DNA of 64,000 nt, taken from contig OZ022260.1 in NCBI GenBank assembly GCA_963978905.1, positions 6,065,725 to 6,129,724 on the forward strand, written 5' to 3'. Numbering within the stretch: the first letter of the stretch is position 1; each line of letters starts with the position of its first letter. This DNA comes from Trichostrongylus colubriformis. Its lineage: Eukaryota > Nematoda > Chromadorea > Rhabditida > Trichostrongylidae. The notes beneath the pieces are model-generated. The model had not been told where the DNA came from and ran no database searches. It worked only from the letters and a program-made list of their open reading frames with translations. Below are positions 23,880 to 37,028 of the stretch, in pieces. A program made the position numbers and the translations under genes.

Positions 23880-24110
23880 ATTCGTTCGTTGGTCTAAGGC
23901 TGGGTGTGGCTTGTTTGGGTGGGCGTGGCTCGGTTGTGTTCAAGCAGGCACATCACCGTGAGGGTGCACCGTGCAGCCACAAGAAAGGTGCAGTGTGAGC
24001 ACTTATCGAAGGACTTACTTGACTGAAGAAAGTAAGCCTCTGATCTGATTATCAGGTGGTGTGCCTTCAAAAGAAATGAAGCTAGGCAAAGATGATGAAT
24101 GTGGAATGGT
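23880..24110 (-). repeat. dispersed repeat family D, reversed copy 2
   Basis: The reverse complement of the family D core; the right end carries GATTATCAGGTGGTGTGCCT. Together with 23640-23800 it forms a head-to-head pair, as at 6450-6700 / 7570-7815. Confidence 0.5.
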
Positions 24111-26240
24111 GATGGTTTAGGAGTCATGTCCTTCGGCACTTTGATTCGTAGGCGCAGCTGGACAAGGGCTCATAACCTGAATGAGTTTCTGCCCTTTTTG
24201 CATCTGATCTCTCCACAAACTAAGCATGCTTCCCCTAGCGTTGTAGTTGTCCCTGTATGAAAAGTGATATACAGAAGTCGACTAATTATTGTTTTTTCTC
24301 TTCTTACAGTATTCCTCTTGATCGCGAATCAGAATCTTTATCCATCAAAAAGAGGGCAGTGCTCACCAGCTTATGATCCGGAAGCCTGGTACCATTAGAC
24401 TACTGTCTGAGGGATAAAAGTTCTTGATTAGTCTGAATGTATCCGAGCTTTAGGGACATCATGTGAGAAGTAGAGTCGCCGGTTCTGCACACACTTCTTC
24501 GGAAACCTCAATGTAGGTCATTATCAGTCTGTTTTTTATCGTAGAAATGGAATTCTCATGGCCTCCAGTTCTAGGAACACTTCTGTAATCTCCCATAAAC
24601 AGTTCCTAACAGCTTGGTTGGCGAATAGGGCAAGCCGAACCAGTTCAAGCGAAATGAGCGGGACAAAAAGTGTCAGTGGCAGACAGCGTTCACCCAGCTA
24701 AAAAGTGAGGAAAGTATCCACATTAAGTAAACGAGTACATTTATTATGATTATTAATCGCACTAATAGAAGAATGGTTTGAGTAGATCTACACTGCTTCT
24801 GGTTCTCCCGATGGCTTTTCAGCATCACCAGTTCGTGCGAGTAATTACTCTTATTCAGAACCCCATTAATCAGCCTTCCTGGGCGATGTGTATATGCTTT
24901 TAGCCGGTGTTAAATGCATATTGGCCCCGGCTGCAGCGACAGTCCCCCTGATGACGTGAAAAATCGGTGTGGGGAAGTTCACGTTGGAAAAAGCGCGCCA
25001 TGGGGTTTTATCACGATCCTGCACCACTACGAATGCGCTTCCAGTGGTTGCTATGGCGGGAAACGTTTGCCAGTTGAGAAGCTGCTCGCTTGGCTGCATC
25101 TCATTCACCGGTCAGAGTTGCAAAGAGAAGGAGTAAGAAGGTGGATTTTCGGATTCTTATTTCTCGTGTTTTCTCCATTTTATTTCATTCATTCACTATC
25201 CCCATACTGCTGAGCACCACGACTTTCATGTTCTAGGATTATTCCATGTCTTCAGGGAATTCCCATTCTTGGACCAAATGACTGCTACAAATGCCTCCCT
25301 CGGCAGCGTCACTTCCGTGATGGGACATCATCATTTGTCGTGTGGGTAATATATTCCTACACCACTTCTGTGCCGATAGTTAGGCACTCTCCTTAAGAAA
25401 GCCTCAAGGATTAGCCAGGGTACAGTCATTTTTTGAGTGTAATATCAAAACTCGTATTACTTGGGTCAGCGTCACTATGATCCACTCACAGAGGTCGTGC
25501 CCCACTCAAGTCAACCAGGGTCTTACAGATTTCTACCAAACGCCTATGAGGATACCAACACTAGCTATGCACTAATCGGTCCCGGTACTCACGTCGCTCC
25601 GCAGAAAGGGTCAACAGGGAAGATTTTCACTTCCAGTGAAGATATATGATGTATCTTTCCTACTCGCTAACGTTTCTTGTCTTAGTGAGACTGCTTGAGG
25701 CTCGAGACAGACGTGGCATAGTGAAAAGGGACTCGCTTCAACTCGACGAACCACGTTCTAGACCTGCCGATACCAACTAAGCCTTCTATTTTTTGGCCAT
25801 AGTAAACTGCTACTGAACTGCTCGTCAACAGGTACTTCGCTTTTGATTAGCAGTAAAGAGTGAATTGTATTCAAGTTCCAGTTTGTTGGAAATGAATGGA
25901 AGTAGAATGCGTGGCCTATCCTGGAAACGTCCACTCGGTGCCGTGGGCCTCATCATTTTTTGTTAGTACTACTCAATATCCTTTGCTCGCAGTGTGGTAG
26001 GATTTGGGTGAGGCTCAATGGAGTATTTGAGATGGCCATCGTGACATATTCAATTTCTGCCTGAAAAATGAGCCTGTTGTTTCTTCTCCACATGCTCACA
26101 ATTGTCCAGTGAACCAGTTCGCAGCAGTTAGCAATGGACCGGAACAATGCAATTTGAATAGAAGTCGAAGTTTTTAGGTGTCATGAAGAATGAGCGAAGC
26201 ACTAGAATCCATTCACTGAGCAGTAAGTGGCTTGTAGGTG
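24111..26240. other. intergenic, nothing assignable
   Basis: No gene recognised. At 24866-25108 both strands are open for 80-99 residues, but neither reading has a domain I can name. It could be part of a repeat not otherwise represented here. Confidence 0.35.
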
Positions 26241-26279
26241 CAGTGGAACCGTCGACGTAATCGATGCTCGCCATGAATG

Positions 26280-26620
26280 GAAGATCAGGAACGACTCCAT
26301 TTCTTTTTTTCTCTGAACACCGTCTTTGGGTTCAGCTGTAGATCGTTCTTTTCACACCCACACTCAAAATCTTCTAGTATTCCCTCAGCTAGTTGAATAG
26401 TTGGAGTTATGAGCACAATGTCGTCGGCAAAGCAAGATGATGCTTGAGACCACGTGAATCCCGGTCTCAACATTCATACCTAAGCCTTCAGATTCGCTGA
26501 CGCGTGAAGTTCTTAAGAGTGGCACTGAAAAGCTGAGGCGAGCGTGTCGCCTGTCGAACTTCTATCTTCACGCTGATGATGATCTCTTAGTGTTCCATGA
26601 TTTCTTATTTATAACATAGA
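26280..26620 (-). pseudogene. LINE reverse transcriptase fragment, RTE-like
   Basis: The minus strand from 26473 to about 26330 reads a reverse-transcriptase active-site block, CFADDIVLITPTIQLAEGIL, followed by NDLQLNPKTVF. The upstream stretch to about 26620 reads VRQATRSPQLFSATLKN, the block that normally precedes FADD in RTE-type LINEs. Stops separate the two blocks, so it is a dead fragment. No endonuclease domain or 3' tail was found. Confidence 0.75.
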
Positions 26621-27980
26621 CCATAGTGATCATATTACACTCACTGCAGTAACTGTATTTTTTCGCATTCGATCGCTATCAACCTTTTTTAGTTGTTATC
26701 ACGTCTAATAATGTCTGTCTCTCATCGGACCAAAAATCTACAAGTCACACTTTACGAGGTCTGCCCAAGGCACGGTAATCCGCCTTTGTAGATTGCTATC
26801 ACTGCCTGTCACTGACTATCAATTCGCCGTCTCGATCCTCCATTTTCAAACGTTACTACTGCCTTACAACTTTCTACATCACTTGCAAAATTGGATTTCT
26901 ACTGTTGCTCGAACGCGAGCTCTGAATTTTCAGTGAAAGAGACGCACGTGCACACACGCACTAGCAATTCAGCCATTTACATATATAAAGTAGGATGCTA
27001 CAGTTTCGAAGTAAAAGTAGCCAGTGAGAGTTTTAAGGCACTGGTAATGCCGCATGGGTGAATATTACACATAGTTTCTGCTGATTGATTGCAACACTAA
27101 TAGATAGCCTTCCGATAATTCTAACAACAATAATATTCCTTTTTGCAAAGCGGAAAGCACACATGTTTTCCTCCATAAAGTATTGAAAAGTGCACAAACG
27201 TTGCTGCTGATGCATAGAATAAAGTTAAGCTTGCCACATCGCACGTACACTTACAACTATATTCAGTTTCAATTTCATTTTCCTCGATGGGACGACATTT
27301 GCATAGGTGCTCTTTATAGTCATTATGTGACGTGCTGGTGGAGAAGCTTGCTCAATTTACAGGTTAGTCAGGCAATATGTATAGTGGGAACTATAAACTA
27401 CCCTGTGTGGAGAAAACTGAGATCTGAATTCGTGGGCAAAACAGTAATGTGTCTCAGATTTGCTACAGTCGCATAACAAGTGAACCATTTTCTGCTGCGG
27501 TACCAAGAGCATTAGCGACAAAATTTATCAACAGCTAAACTATCTGAAATTCCTTGTAGTGGTGTATAGTTCAAATTGTGAGCATGTAAATGCAAATTAA
27601 TCTGCTACCAACATAAGAATTAATGCTCAGACAAATTGCTACCATTCAACGCGAACGATTCGAAAACTGTCGCGTACATGACTACCTAATCTTTCAGACA
27701 GTGACCATCACAGCTCAATTTTCAAATGATCAAGGGGTTGACAGATTTCGTTCCTGGTCCAATATCAATTGCTACAGAGAGTATCTACCTTTAAATCATC
27801 TAGATTTCTGAAAAGTGGCGTGATATGCAGTGGTAAAGAACCGAAGTATCAATTAGCGCACATCAAGTAAACGTAGCTCGTACGGCGATATAAGTGGCAT
27901 AAGAATGTTTCGACCGCTTAAATGCGTGAGGTTCCGACTAGTGGTAGGTGTTTAGGGAGATACCAGTGGGGCTAGCGCTC
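26621..27980. other. intergenic, nothing assignable
   Basis: No recognised gene or repeat. Confidence 0.35.
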
Positions 27981-27983
27981 ACA

Positions 27984-28806
27984 AGGGAGGGTCATCAGGT
28001 CAGTCCGGCCTTTTGCGATGGGATGTATACCACTGTACTCGTCTTGGGACGAGAAACTCAAATCTGCCTTCCAAATTTGCGAAACGATTCTGTGAGCAAA
28101 GTTATGAAGGGTAGTCTCCCGACATGGTCGACTCTCTCTCTCGCATGTTCGCATGAGTGGACGTGGAATGCTAGCACAGTGAGGTGAGTTGTGGTGTACT
28201 GGATACGATGGTTGTTTCACAGGAGATGGGTCGCAGGTTCGGATCCTTTGTGCGACTGACCTTTTGCTTTTTCTCCCTTCAGCTCATATGAACCCAGAAA
28301 GTGGGTATTAGTAAGTATTTGAAAGGTTTACCTCCATTCAACATCAAGAGGGAGAGGGGACAACGTACCACATGCCCTCTATAAATTAAAGTCTTGAAAA
28401 AATGCATAAATCAGGAAACGTGAAATTTTGTCCCCTCTTGATGTTGAATGAAGAGGTAAACCTTTCAAATACTTACTAATACGCACTTTCTAGGTTCATA
28501 TGAGCTGAAGGGAGAAAAAGCAAAAGCGCAGTCGCACAAAGGATCCGAACCTGCGACCCATCTCCTGTGAAACAACCATCGCATCCAGTACACCACAACT
28601 CACCTTGTTGCGCTAGCATTCCACGTCCACTCATGCGAACATGCGAGAGAGAGAGAGTCGACCATGTCGGGAGACTACCCTTCATAACTTTGCTCACAGA
28701 ATCGTTCGCAAATTTGGAAGGCAGATTTGAGTTTCTCGTCCCAAGACGAGTACAGTGGTATACATCCCATCGCAAAAGGCCGGACTGACCTGATGACACT
28801 CCCTTG
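27984..28806. repeat. long inverted repeat, arms of about 375 bases
   Basis: Left arm about 27984-28363 and right arm about 28432-28806 are reverse complements, differing at only a small fraction of positions, around a spacer of about 70 bases. Each arm contains a B-box-like GGTTCGGATCC (28235 region, and reversed near 28540) preceded by an A-box-like TGGTGTACTGG, so each arm may be a tRNA-derived SINE copy, the two inserted head to head. An older relative lies at 3415-3550. Confidence 0.8.
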
Positions 28807-29140
28807 TCAGTTCTGCCATCAAAGTGTGGAATTATGTGATTCATCTTACGAAATCGGTGGTCGGTATTGGCTATTTCCACAATACATTAATTACAATACA
28901 CTTATCACGCCATTCCCGCATTTTTGCGATAGCCCACCTGGTTAGTGTTATGCCATATGCTCTTAGGTGTCATTGATAGAATTCGCCACAGAACTGTTGC
29001 TTGGCAAGATTTGAGATCAAAGTAGTTGTTTGTCTTTGCGTAATAGTCCATCTTAGTAACAACTAGTGGTACATATTGCAGAGCAGGCTGTCGCTTTTCA
29101 CTCTAAAAAACGAGAAATTCGTGAGGCATAGAGGAAAAAA
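28807..29140. other. no feature seen
   Basis: Spacer between the fold-back and the 3' end of CAP locus A. Confidence 0.4.
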
Positions 29141-29146
29141 TCGAAA

Positions 29147-29152
29147 TTTATT
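29147..29152 (-). promoter_or_regulatory. polyadenylation signal, CAP locus A
   Basis: AATAAA on the minus strand about 180 bases past the locus A stop, at a place equivalent to the one in locus B (48650-48655). Confidence 0.45.
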
Positions 29153-30861
29153 CGAAAGATTGCCTAATAGAAAGAACAAAACGACATTGGGTGCGATCTA
29201 ATATATCTCTGTAAGTCGTCAAAGTCATTGCAGATAATCAAACGATTGCCATCCATCCATAAAGGTACAAGACAGACTCGCACGACACTCGCTAACGAAA
29301 TGGTTTGCTGAACAAGGACTAGGTAATTGAAGTTAAATCACTGGAGCAGGGCAGAGTCCTTGATGCATGCGGTCTGTGGTACAACCCCCATATGGACATG
29401 TGGTGCACATGCGGCCCATTCTGTAGATAGTTTGATTGACGATATTGCCCCTGAGACTATTTGGATACAGATCGTCTTGCATGAGCCGGTCTTTGTATCA
29501 TTAGCTTGCACTTCACGCCACATAACCTCCTTTCGTGAATGAATGCGCACCTAGCCAATGGCACTACTCTGTGCGCCATCCCAACTCGGCAATAATGAAG
29601 ATTTCCCAAATTTACTTTGACTTATACTATGATAATTATGAATGCTTCAACGATAATAATAGCTTAGGAATCAGACAAAATCAGGGTAGCTAGGTAAACG
29701 CGCACAAGTTTTGAAAGAAAAAAACAGTACCGTGGTGAGTAGCGGCACACGACGATTGTATTCTGCCCACAACGCTGAGCACCACAGCCCACTTGGTGAG
29801 TTTCAGCCCACGCCATCTAAAATGTGTGGTACTGAAACCCGCTGTTTAGTCTAGTATTTATAAGGTTGTTGATATGACAAAGCGAAATATTCGAGATTAG
29901 TTTGCTTCTGCAGACATAGATTCAAATGTACCTGAGTAAACTTAAGTGGTCCATCAGGCCTCTTCGCGAGCTTCTCTGTAAACATCACTTTGAAGTTAAC
30001 CCTCTGCGTCTTGATCTGACTCCAGAATGATTTTATCGCCTCAAAACAGACAGTATATCTGCACGCCCTCTCAGAGGAAATAAAGAATAACCACAAGGAA
30101 CCTACCTCGTAGATACAGTCTTGAAATGACTTGGTATTAGATGAAATGGATGCAAGGTTTTCCCCCATATTAGTGACTGCGTCGAGCCTATGGATGGGCA
30201 GGTGTTTGCGTATTTTTGTGCAGCCTGCTCCAGTTTTATGCTGTACGACTGGAAAACGTGGCAAAATACTCGTTACATGCAAACGTCTTTCTGCAGCCAA
30301 ACAAAACCAGATTAAGATGATCAATACGAAGTACGGAATCATTGCATCCTTCATCAAAAAAGAGGTCTTCGTTGAACGGATAGCTTACCATATTGAAAAT
30401 ATTCGAGCCTGCTGGTAGCATCCTACCTGTCTTACCATTCTGTACTGGGCCTTGAGCAAGTCTCGATCTGAAAAAGTATCATGAATGATCTGAACGCTCT
30501 TTACTCAAAGCTCCTCATACTTTACCATTAGCAATCGCTTTTTGTTTTTCTGGTCACAGACTCTCTGTATCACATCATTCTTAGTCGATGTAACCCTAAA
30601 GTGAAGACGCAAAATATGGAAACATTTTTACACTTATATTTCGAGAGGCCGAGTTTACACAGAATGCGATTGGATGGTTAACTTAAGGCGGCTCCACAGC
30701 AACACGGTTTGATTAGATGTTAAAACGAGTCGCTCTTCTTAAATTTTCCACCTTTGAAGGGCGTTCGCTAGGTACTACTGGATATCTAGGCAGTGACACT
30801 TAGGAGACCAATGAAGTTGCAGGAAAGGCAACACTCGGATTACACACTCCGGTGAAACGTG

Positions 30862-31113
30862 ATTCGGGTGTGAACCTTTTTGTCAGGATTTCGCATGACG
30901 AAGAGCGGCGTGCGACATGGTATGTGCGAGCTATGCGCGCCGCGATAGTGGTCTTAGAACGATTGCACGGTGATGCTAGGGGCTTGTAATCGCTAGGGAC
31001 TTGTAATCGCTTCGGGACCCAGCAACAGGCGCATTTAGCTCATCCGCATTCCTTCGCTTGCGACAAGTCTCGGTGCGAAATCCTGACATAAGGGCACACA
31101 CCCACGTGAATCA
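30862..31113. mobile_element. TIR element in an intron of copy A
   Basis: GTCAGGATTTCGCA (30882-30895) is repeated inverted as TGCGAAATCCTGAC (31074-31087). Inside is a short direct repeat, GGGCTTGTAATCGCTA / GGACTTGTAATCGCTT. The outer limits are uncertain. There is no open frame of note. Confidence 0.5.
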
Positions 31114-33039
31114 GACGACAGCAAGCGTTGAGGCTTCACAGTTTCGATGCCAGGGTCAATCAAAGACATGAGGTATTCAATTTCATATTTTCGGAGTAGC
31201 ATCCATTCTCTACCAACAGGAGACGACTGTTTTCAGAGCACACTCACAACACGATCCTTGAAGCATTAAAGCCCTATGAATTACACAGAAGTAGCATCTT
31301 CGCAGATCTCACTGTGCCACTAAACGCCACGGCCAATGAAGCTCATGCTATGAGCTAGGTTGCATTATAATAAAACGAGTTCACCTGCGATAATTGTGCA
31401 TATTGATTATTTTCCGACGAATTTCCTCTGTAATAGTACCATGTAAGCCCGGCATTGTTGTAGTCGTTGTCGTTGTTGAGGGCGTAGTTGGAGGCTCTGA
31501 TGTAGTTGTTGTAATGATGAATTGATTCACCAGACTTTCCGTTCCCTCTCGTGAAGAGTCAAGATTTCTGCATCTATGCTAGCGCGAGAAGATTAACTTT
31601 CTAAAATATTGTAGTTCTATAATAGTTATGTACTAGCAGGGCACGATCAGTTGCAACCTGCACTCTGTGGAATATATGATAACGGTATGCTGATGCTGCC
31701 GCGTCGGGTTTCGACAGCGCGATGAAATTTAGACCTAATGAGTCATATGACGTTTAGTTCTGAAGTCTAAATGAATTGGTTAGCTCAAAAGAGTTAGCAC
31801 CGTAGATGACGCTGCGTTGTTCTCTCTACCATTGTGTTACTTGTGGTTTTAGCAATCATTTCTCGGAAGCTGAAAGCATAAATACCACAGTTGTGAATCA
31901 GTCAACAGTGCACCTTTGCAGATCTGATATAACTTTTCGCTCTCAACTTGAAAAGCAGGAATTTGAATTGACTTACGAATAAAATCTGTTGTAATAGTAG
32001 GTGATTAGAGGCCTGTTGTTCCATTGCATTTTGCAAAAGAAAGAGCTTGCTCACAATCACTGTCGCTAGCGCATCCGTTCACTTTATTCTGGGACACTAT
32101 GTAGAGCGGAGAGTTCAGAATTGGTCTGTAAGAAAAGTTGCTGGTTGGCAGTTTATCGCACAGTTCAGAATGTTTTATGTGCGTTGTGTTCTTCAAATGT
32201 TTGTACCCTGATTCTGCTGACGTTAGATTAGCGCACTGAATGCAACACATAATTCCACTCCCAATGAAATATGTAAAAAATTTATACAAGGTTTTTAAAG
32301 CTGAAGCATTGATCATGCTTGTGCAAGACGCGATATTCACGAAGAACTTTCGACAGCAAGACGACAAGTGAGTGTTCTTCAAGATTCCTGGCTACACATC
32401 GGTAGCGTGCCTCCTTTATTAGTATGTCTCATGTCACCTCAGAAAATAACATTCAGTGACCAAGCTTGTGGTATAAAAAGCCTTCCATCCTGTCGTGGCA
32501 GCTTAGTTAAAGGAGCCGTCCACTGGAATTGCTAATTTTGATCACTCTTGAGTTTTTTGTGCTAGATAGAGTAGATAAGCACAAACACGAAGAGCACCAA
32601 GAAATTTCTTTGTTCGTAAGCAGATATCGAAGCACTGGTAAAAGAGAAAGTGCTTCGCATTCTAGATTTGAAGAGCCATCGTATGGCAGCGTACAGCTCA
32701 AATCTCCGCGCCCAATGTTGAATTGCTTCCCACTATGTTTCGCTAACCACGTGACCACCGCCTCCTCGCTCGTGGAGCCCTCCCTTGATGTCTCCAACTT
32801 GACCTCACAAGCGCTAGAGGGAACACGACACACGCTCGGTTAACTGACATAAATAGAAAAGCCGAACCATAGCTGAAAATGCAATGAGCTCCCTAGTTGC
32901 TTCACGACTGAAGAGAAATGTAACGACAATGAACGAGATGGATTTACGGCGTTGTTGTAACAAGACTCATTTTAGCCACCACTAGCTCTCTTCTTCTGTT
33001 GGCAGGAGGCGGTCACGCGTGTTTCCGGGATGCGAAGAA

Positions 33040-33298
33040 AGCGACAGATCTGAAACCTTTGTTGGGATACACCGCATTCTAATCTTATTCAGAATCGTGG
33101 CGGTAGGTGAATGCGATTCGATCTATCGATTACTTGCGGAAGCCAGCCGATGTACATCTCTGTGCTCTTATCCTCCTAGACTTGCACTAATTCACCTAAT
33201 TCGGAAAGATGGGGTTCGGGCGGGCATTGGAGAGGGATTAGACCTCGCACTGTGAGGTTGGAAGGTGCACCGATGCTCACTACGCCACCTCCACCGCT
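33040..33298 (-). mobile_element. tRNA-derived SINE (family G), reversed copy
   Basis: Read on the minus strand: GGAGGTGGCGTAGTGAGC (A-box region), GAGGTCTAATCCC (decayed B box), GCCCGCCC, GGAGGATAAGAGCAC, TGTACATCGGCTGGC and CACGATTCTGAAT, in the same order as the copy at 14636-14938. It lies in intron 5 of copy A. Confidence 0.65.
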
Positions 33299-34619
33299 CA
33301 GCTTTGTAACAGTCTAACTCTACGTATAAAATACACACGGGTAACAAAGTACTGCGCAATACATAATAGGCTTACAGTTCAGATTTAGATTATGCAAAAA
33401 GGAACAACTGTGTAATGATTTACTTCTCCTTTTGAGGGGGAGGAGGGGGTGGGGGGTACGCGCTCTCATTTGCTTCCAACATGAAAACTGCAACGCAAAA
33501 TAACACGAAAGCTGTACCCTTGGCACTCGTTGACAACGAGGAGTGTGCTTGCAGTGTAATGAGTGCGAGCCAAGGGCGCCGCATGCATCTGGGTCACGGA
33601 CAGATGGGTGTACGCCGTTAGGATAGAAAATCGCGATGCAGCGACGCGCCTGCGACATTCGCACACTCATTTCTGATTGGGGCAACCTTCTGCTTCGATA
33701 TATAAGTAGCCATTTATCCGTACTGGCAGGGTCTAGCGTGAAGTCGAGGAAAATTTTTATACGGCCTTCCTCCAAAAGGGGGGGGTCCATATGACCCTCT
33801 CCCCTTCTCATGTTCCGCTACTTCTGTGGTTTCTACCCAGCCAGTGTGATTCACCAAGGAAATTAAGAGTCTATGAGAAAAAAACTTTTGAGGCCAAACC
33901 AAACTCCTGACAAAATGAAAGAAATAAGAACCGAACGAAACTCAGTACTCGTATTCCAGATCAAAAGCGTCTCACATAAGAACCCAACAAATTCAATACA
34001 TATATGCCGTAACAAAAGCCCCGCCGACCATTGGCAATGTGCTCGCCCTCTCAGACTAAAGGGGAGGCTTAAAAGTCATGCAGGTTATGTGGCAGGGATA
34101 AAGGAAGCAAAAGATTAATAGGAGAGTTAGAAACTAAATAGAAGCCATGTAATACTCCCCACTACACTCCATCTGTTTTCTACTGCGGTAGCGACGCGGC
34201 GATCAGATAGGACGCGGTATCTTCTCCATACTAAATTTGGACATTTGTCAACTGCTCGGAACTTTACTTAAACTCCATCTTTTATAGTGCAGTAAACTCT
34301 TTTCATAATAGCTCCCTGAGACCAATCTACTTGCCACTTGGTTTCTGTAATGGTTGCGCACTTCTCGATAAGGGTACCCAGTCAAGGGAAATTTTGAAAA
34401 ATTTCGGAGTGTTCCACCTTTAATGGTCATAATTTCTTTGAGACTCAATCTTATGGGTGTGCTGTTCTATGGGGTCTGCAAGGTTGCCGCTTTGGAATGT
34501 CTTCATGTACTATTCCATATCTCCACAATGAAGAGAGTTATTTTGAGGGAAGCCAGTCGTGAAATTTTTTTCAATGTTGCGAGATTTTCTCATGAATCTT
34601 TGGAAAAAATGTTCCATTG

Positions 34620-34990
34620 TGTCTGTTACGTCTCCAGTACGCATCTTCTGCTCTCAGAAGACCAACGACCTCGACTGGCCTCCTTGCGGGATGCGTCATG
34701 CATGAGGATTTCCTTTCCATTCTCAGTGAATAGAAATGCGTTTCCGAAGCGCATAATGGATTGCTAGCACCTAGGATATGAAAAAAGTCCTATCAGCTAT
34801 TTTTCGTTCTCTTCCCATAGGTTCTATAGTATACATCCACGGTGGTATCCGTGGATAGATATGGCTTCCCACAGCTAATCGGTGGAATTTCGTAGGTGTT
34901 TCTGTATGTGATTTCGGTGCCAGGGGACCAACGAGAGGGTTGTAGACAGAGGACGGTTTGCTGTGGATCGCGCCATGCATGAGGCTTGAA
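34620..34990 (+). repeat. dispersed repeat family C, copy 1
   Basis: Aligns by eye with 40540-40955 on the same strand: GGGATGCGYCATGCRTGA, TCAGTGAATA, TATCAGCTATTTTTCGTT, GTTGATAGATAT, GGACCAACGAGAGGG and GGATCGCGCCATGCATGAGG. Non-coding. Intron 5 of copy A. Confidence 0.65.
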
Positions 34991-35999
34991 CAACTAAGAA
35001 ATTGATGGATCGCAGTGCCAAACACAAGCTTTGAAAGGTATTTCAAAACTGGAAAACAACGGAGTATTTGACGATGGTTGTGTGGTTGTATTGACTCTGA
35101 GGTAACCATTGACCTAAAGGATCGAATGACGTAGATTCTGCAAGTTTTTTTTTCAGGTAGAGCAAACAGCTTTCCGATGTCAAGTGTTTACCAACAATGA
35201 AGAAGCTAGAGCAAATAAGACTGCCAGGTCCTGCTTCACACCCATTCAAAGACCTTTCAAAAACGATAAACTCACGATTTGTCAAAAACGCATACAAGGG
35301 CAGTCAGAACAGCATGCGTTACATTGCAGATTCTCAAATGGCATCCAAACTTAGTCGATTGATAGTAGATTATCTAGACAGAACATTTTGGTCTGAGTAA
35401 CTTTTGAGGCTTTTGAAAGTTTTACTAAGAAGCTTCCTGCTCCTACCTGAGGTTTTCCATGAGCAGTTGATCTCATAACTTCAACTGATAACGGGAGCAA
35501 ATCGTGCTTAGGTATTATCGGCCTCATTTTATTTTAGAATCACATGGAAGTTGTTAAAACCACTGACAAAATTGTCGACTATTGAGGGAGAGCTTAGTAG
35601 TAGGGCAAGTTCAGGGGGATCTTAATATTTTTCACGTTTCCTGACTGGTGCCTTTGATATAATTTTATCTTGAAAGAAAATAGACAGTCTTTCGTGGCCT
35701 GTTCAAGGCAAAACATATTAGAACTCACGATTGCAAAATTCTCAATAATTTGGTAGCGGTAGATAACGTCATCATTCAAACCCATAGAGCCATATAGATA
35801 CAGTTCTTGTTTCCATTGAGCTAAAGCATTATCTACCATTTCCTTTTCGTCTATAGTATCGGACGGTGAAGCGCCTCCCCTGAAGAAGAAAGTCGAGAAT
35901 AATTATGAGACTAAAGATGAAGATTTCTGTGTCAATCAAACCATTTTTGGAATGCGAAACGCATTCAGTCTTATTTGGAATTTTGGTGACAGGTGAATG

Positions 36000-36175
36000 A
36001 GATTTGGCTCGATAATGTCTTGCGGGGCCAGCCGAGTACAGATCGGTGCTGTGGGTCGGCTTATCCCCGCATGTCGTTATCTAGGCCATGTCGCACTCAT
36101 CTATCATTATGATTTTGAATGGAACTGGTATGCGCGGCGCATCAGAACAAGGGATTGATTGACGCCGGAAAACCG
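36000..36175. repeat. two SINE 3' fragments head to head
   Basis: Bases 36000-36050 (GTGAATGAGATTTGG...GCCAGCCGAGTACAGATC) match the family G body reversed. Bases 36055-36175 (GTCGTTATCTAGGCCAT...GAATGGAACTGGTATGCG...GGGATTGATTGACGCC) match it forward. It lies in intron 3 of copy A. Confidence 0.55.
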
Positions 36176-36740
36176 TATTCACTAATTTTGTAGCATTCCA
36201 TTTTCAAAGCGCCACAGGCTCAAGCAATAAAGAATATGCTTACATGTAGTAATTCATCGATGCTCCCATTCCCAGAGCAGGATTGTCAGGTGTGATACAG
36301 TCGAAAGCATTTGCCTGGGCAACACTAGCCAACCACGGGTCCCCGGTCTAAAACAGATTAAGTGAATAAGAGCTCAAACTTCCGCAGCATTTATTTCTAT
36401 CGCATACGCAATTTCATAAAATCGTAGCGGAACAGATACCAGGAAGATCCGAAAAATAATTATACATAGACACAAAGTTTGAAGTTGAATTCTGGTGCTT
36501 TAATCGTTCTAATAAGCTGCGTACCAGAGTGAACATAGCTGAAGAGCTTGGAAGATAACCATTTGCAGGGTCTGGACGATAGCCATTACCAGGCTTAGGT
36601 GCACTTCCGTTCGCTATAGATTGTCTAAGTTCGTTGAGTTGCTGGCCAACATATGCGTTTACGTCTGAAACATATGCACAAGTTATGGATCAATATTAGT
36701 TAATTCGATACAATGACATGCTCGCTTCCTTAGATGGTCT

Positions 36741-37028
36741 TTAACTCAAAATAGGTTGAGGTCTTAGGAATCTTCGGCGTTTTCCTTTCCGGTTACGGTC
36801 GTACAACAAGGTCCACGTCGTCTTCAACCCAAAGGAATTTCTCGACAAAGCAACTATCACGAATTTTGCATGCTTTAAGTCTCGAAGAGGAGAAGTGAGC
36901 CCATACTTCTTTCTTCCATCTGCATCGTTCATAACGCAAGCAGTAAAAGACTCAAACTTGCTTCCTTCTCCTCCTTCAGAATGGCGAAGTCGCTTCAATA
37001 GTTCTCGGATAAACGCAGGTAGTTCCAC
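36741..37028 (-). other. unassigned 95-residue open frame in an intron of copy A
   Basis: An open frame inside intron 1 of locus A, rich in Lys and Arg (for example GLTSPLRDLKHAKFVIVALS). Its last third aligns at DNA level with locus B near 61970-62060, where the frame is broken (LLKHAKFITNALTIF). No domain recognised. It may be a captured or repeat-derived segment rather than an exon. Confidence 0.25.

Noticed and set aside
24866..25213. Possible gene at 24.9-25.2 kb
   Set aside because: Open on both strands and conserved-looking, but with no domain, start context or splice sites that I could defend.
32507..32843. Open frames of 104-108 codons on both strands
   Set aside because: Antiparallel open frames with no motif, inside intron 5 of CAP copy A; no exon needed there.
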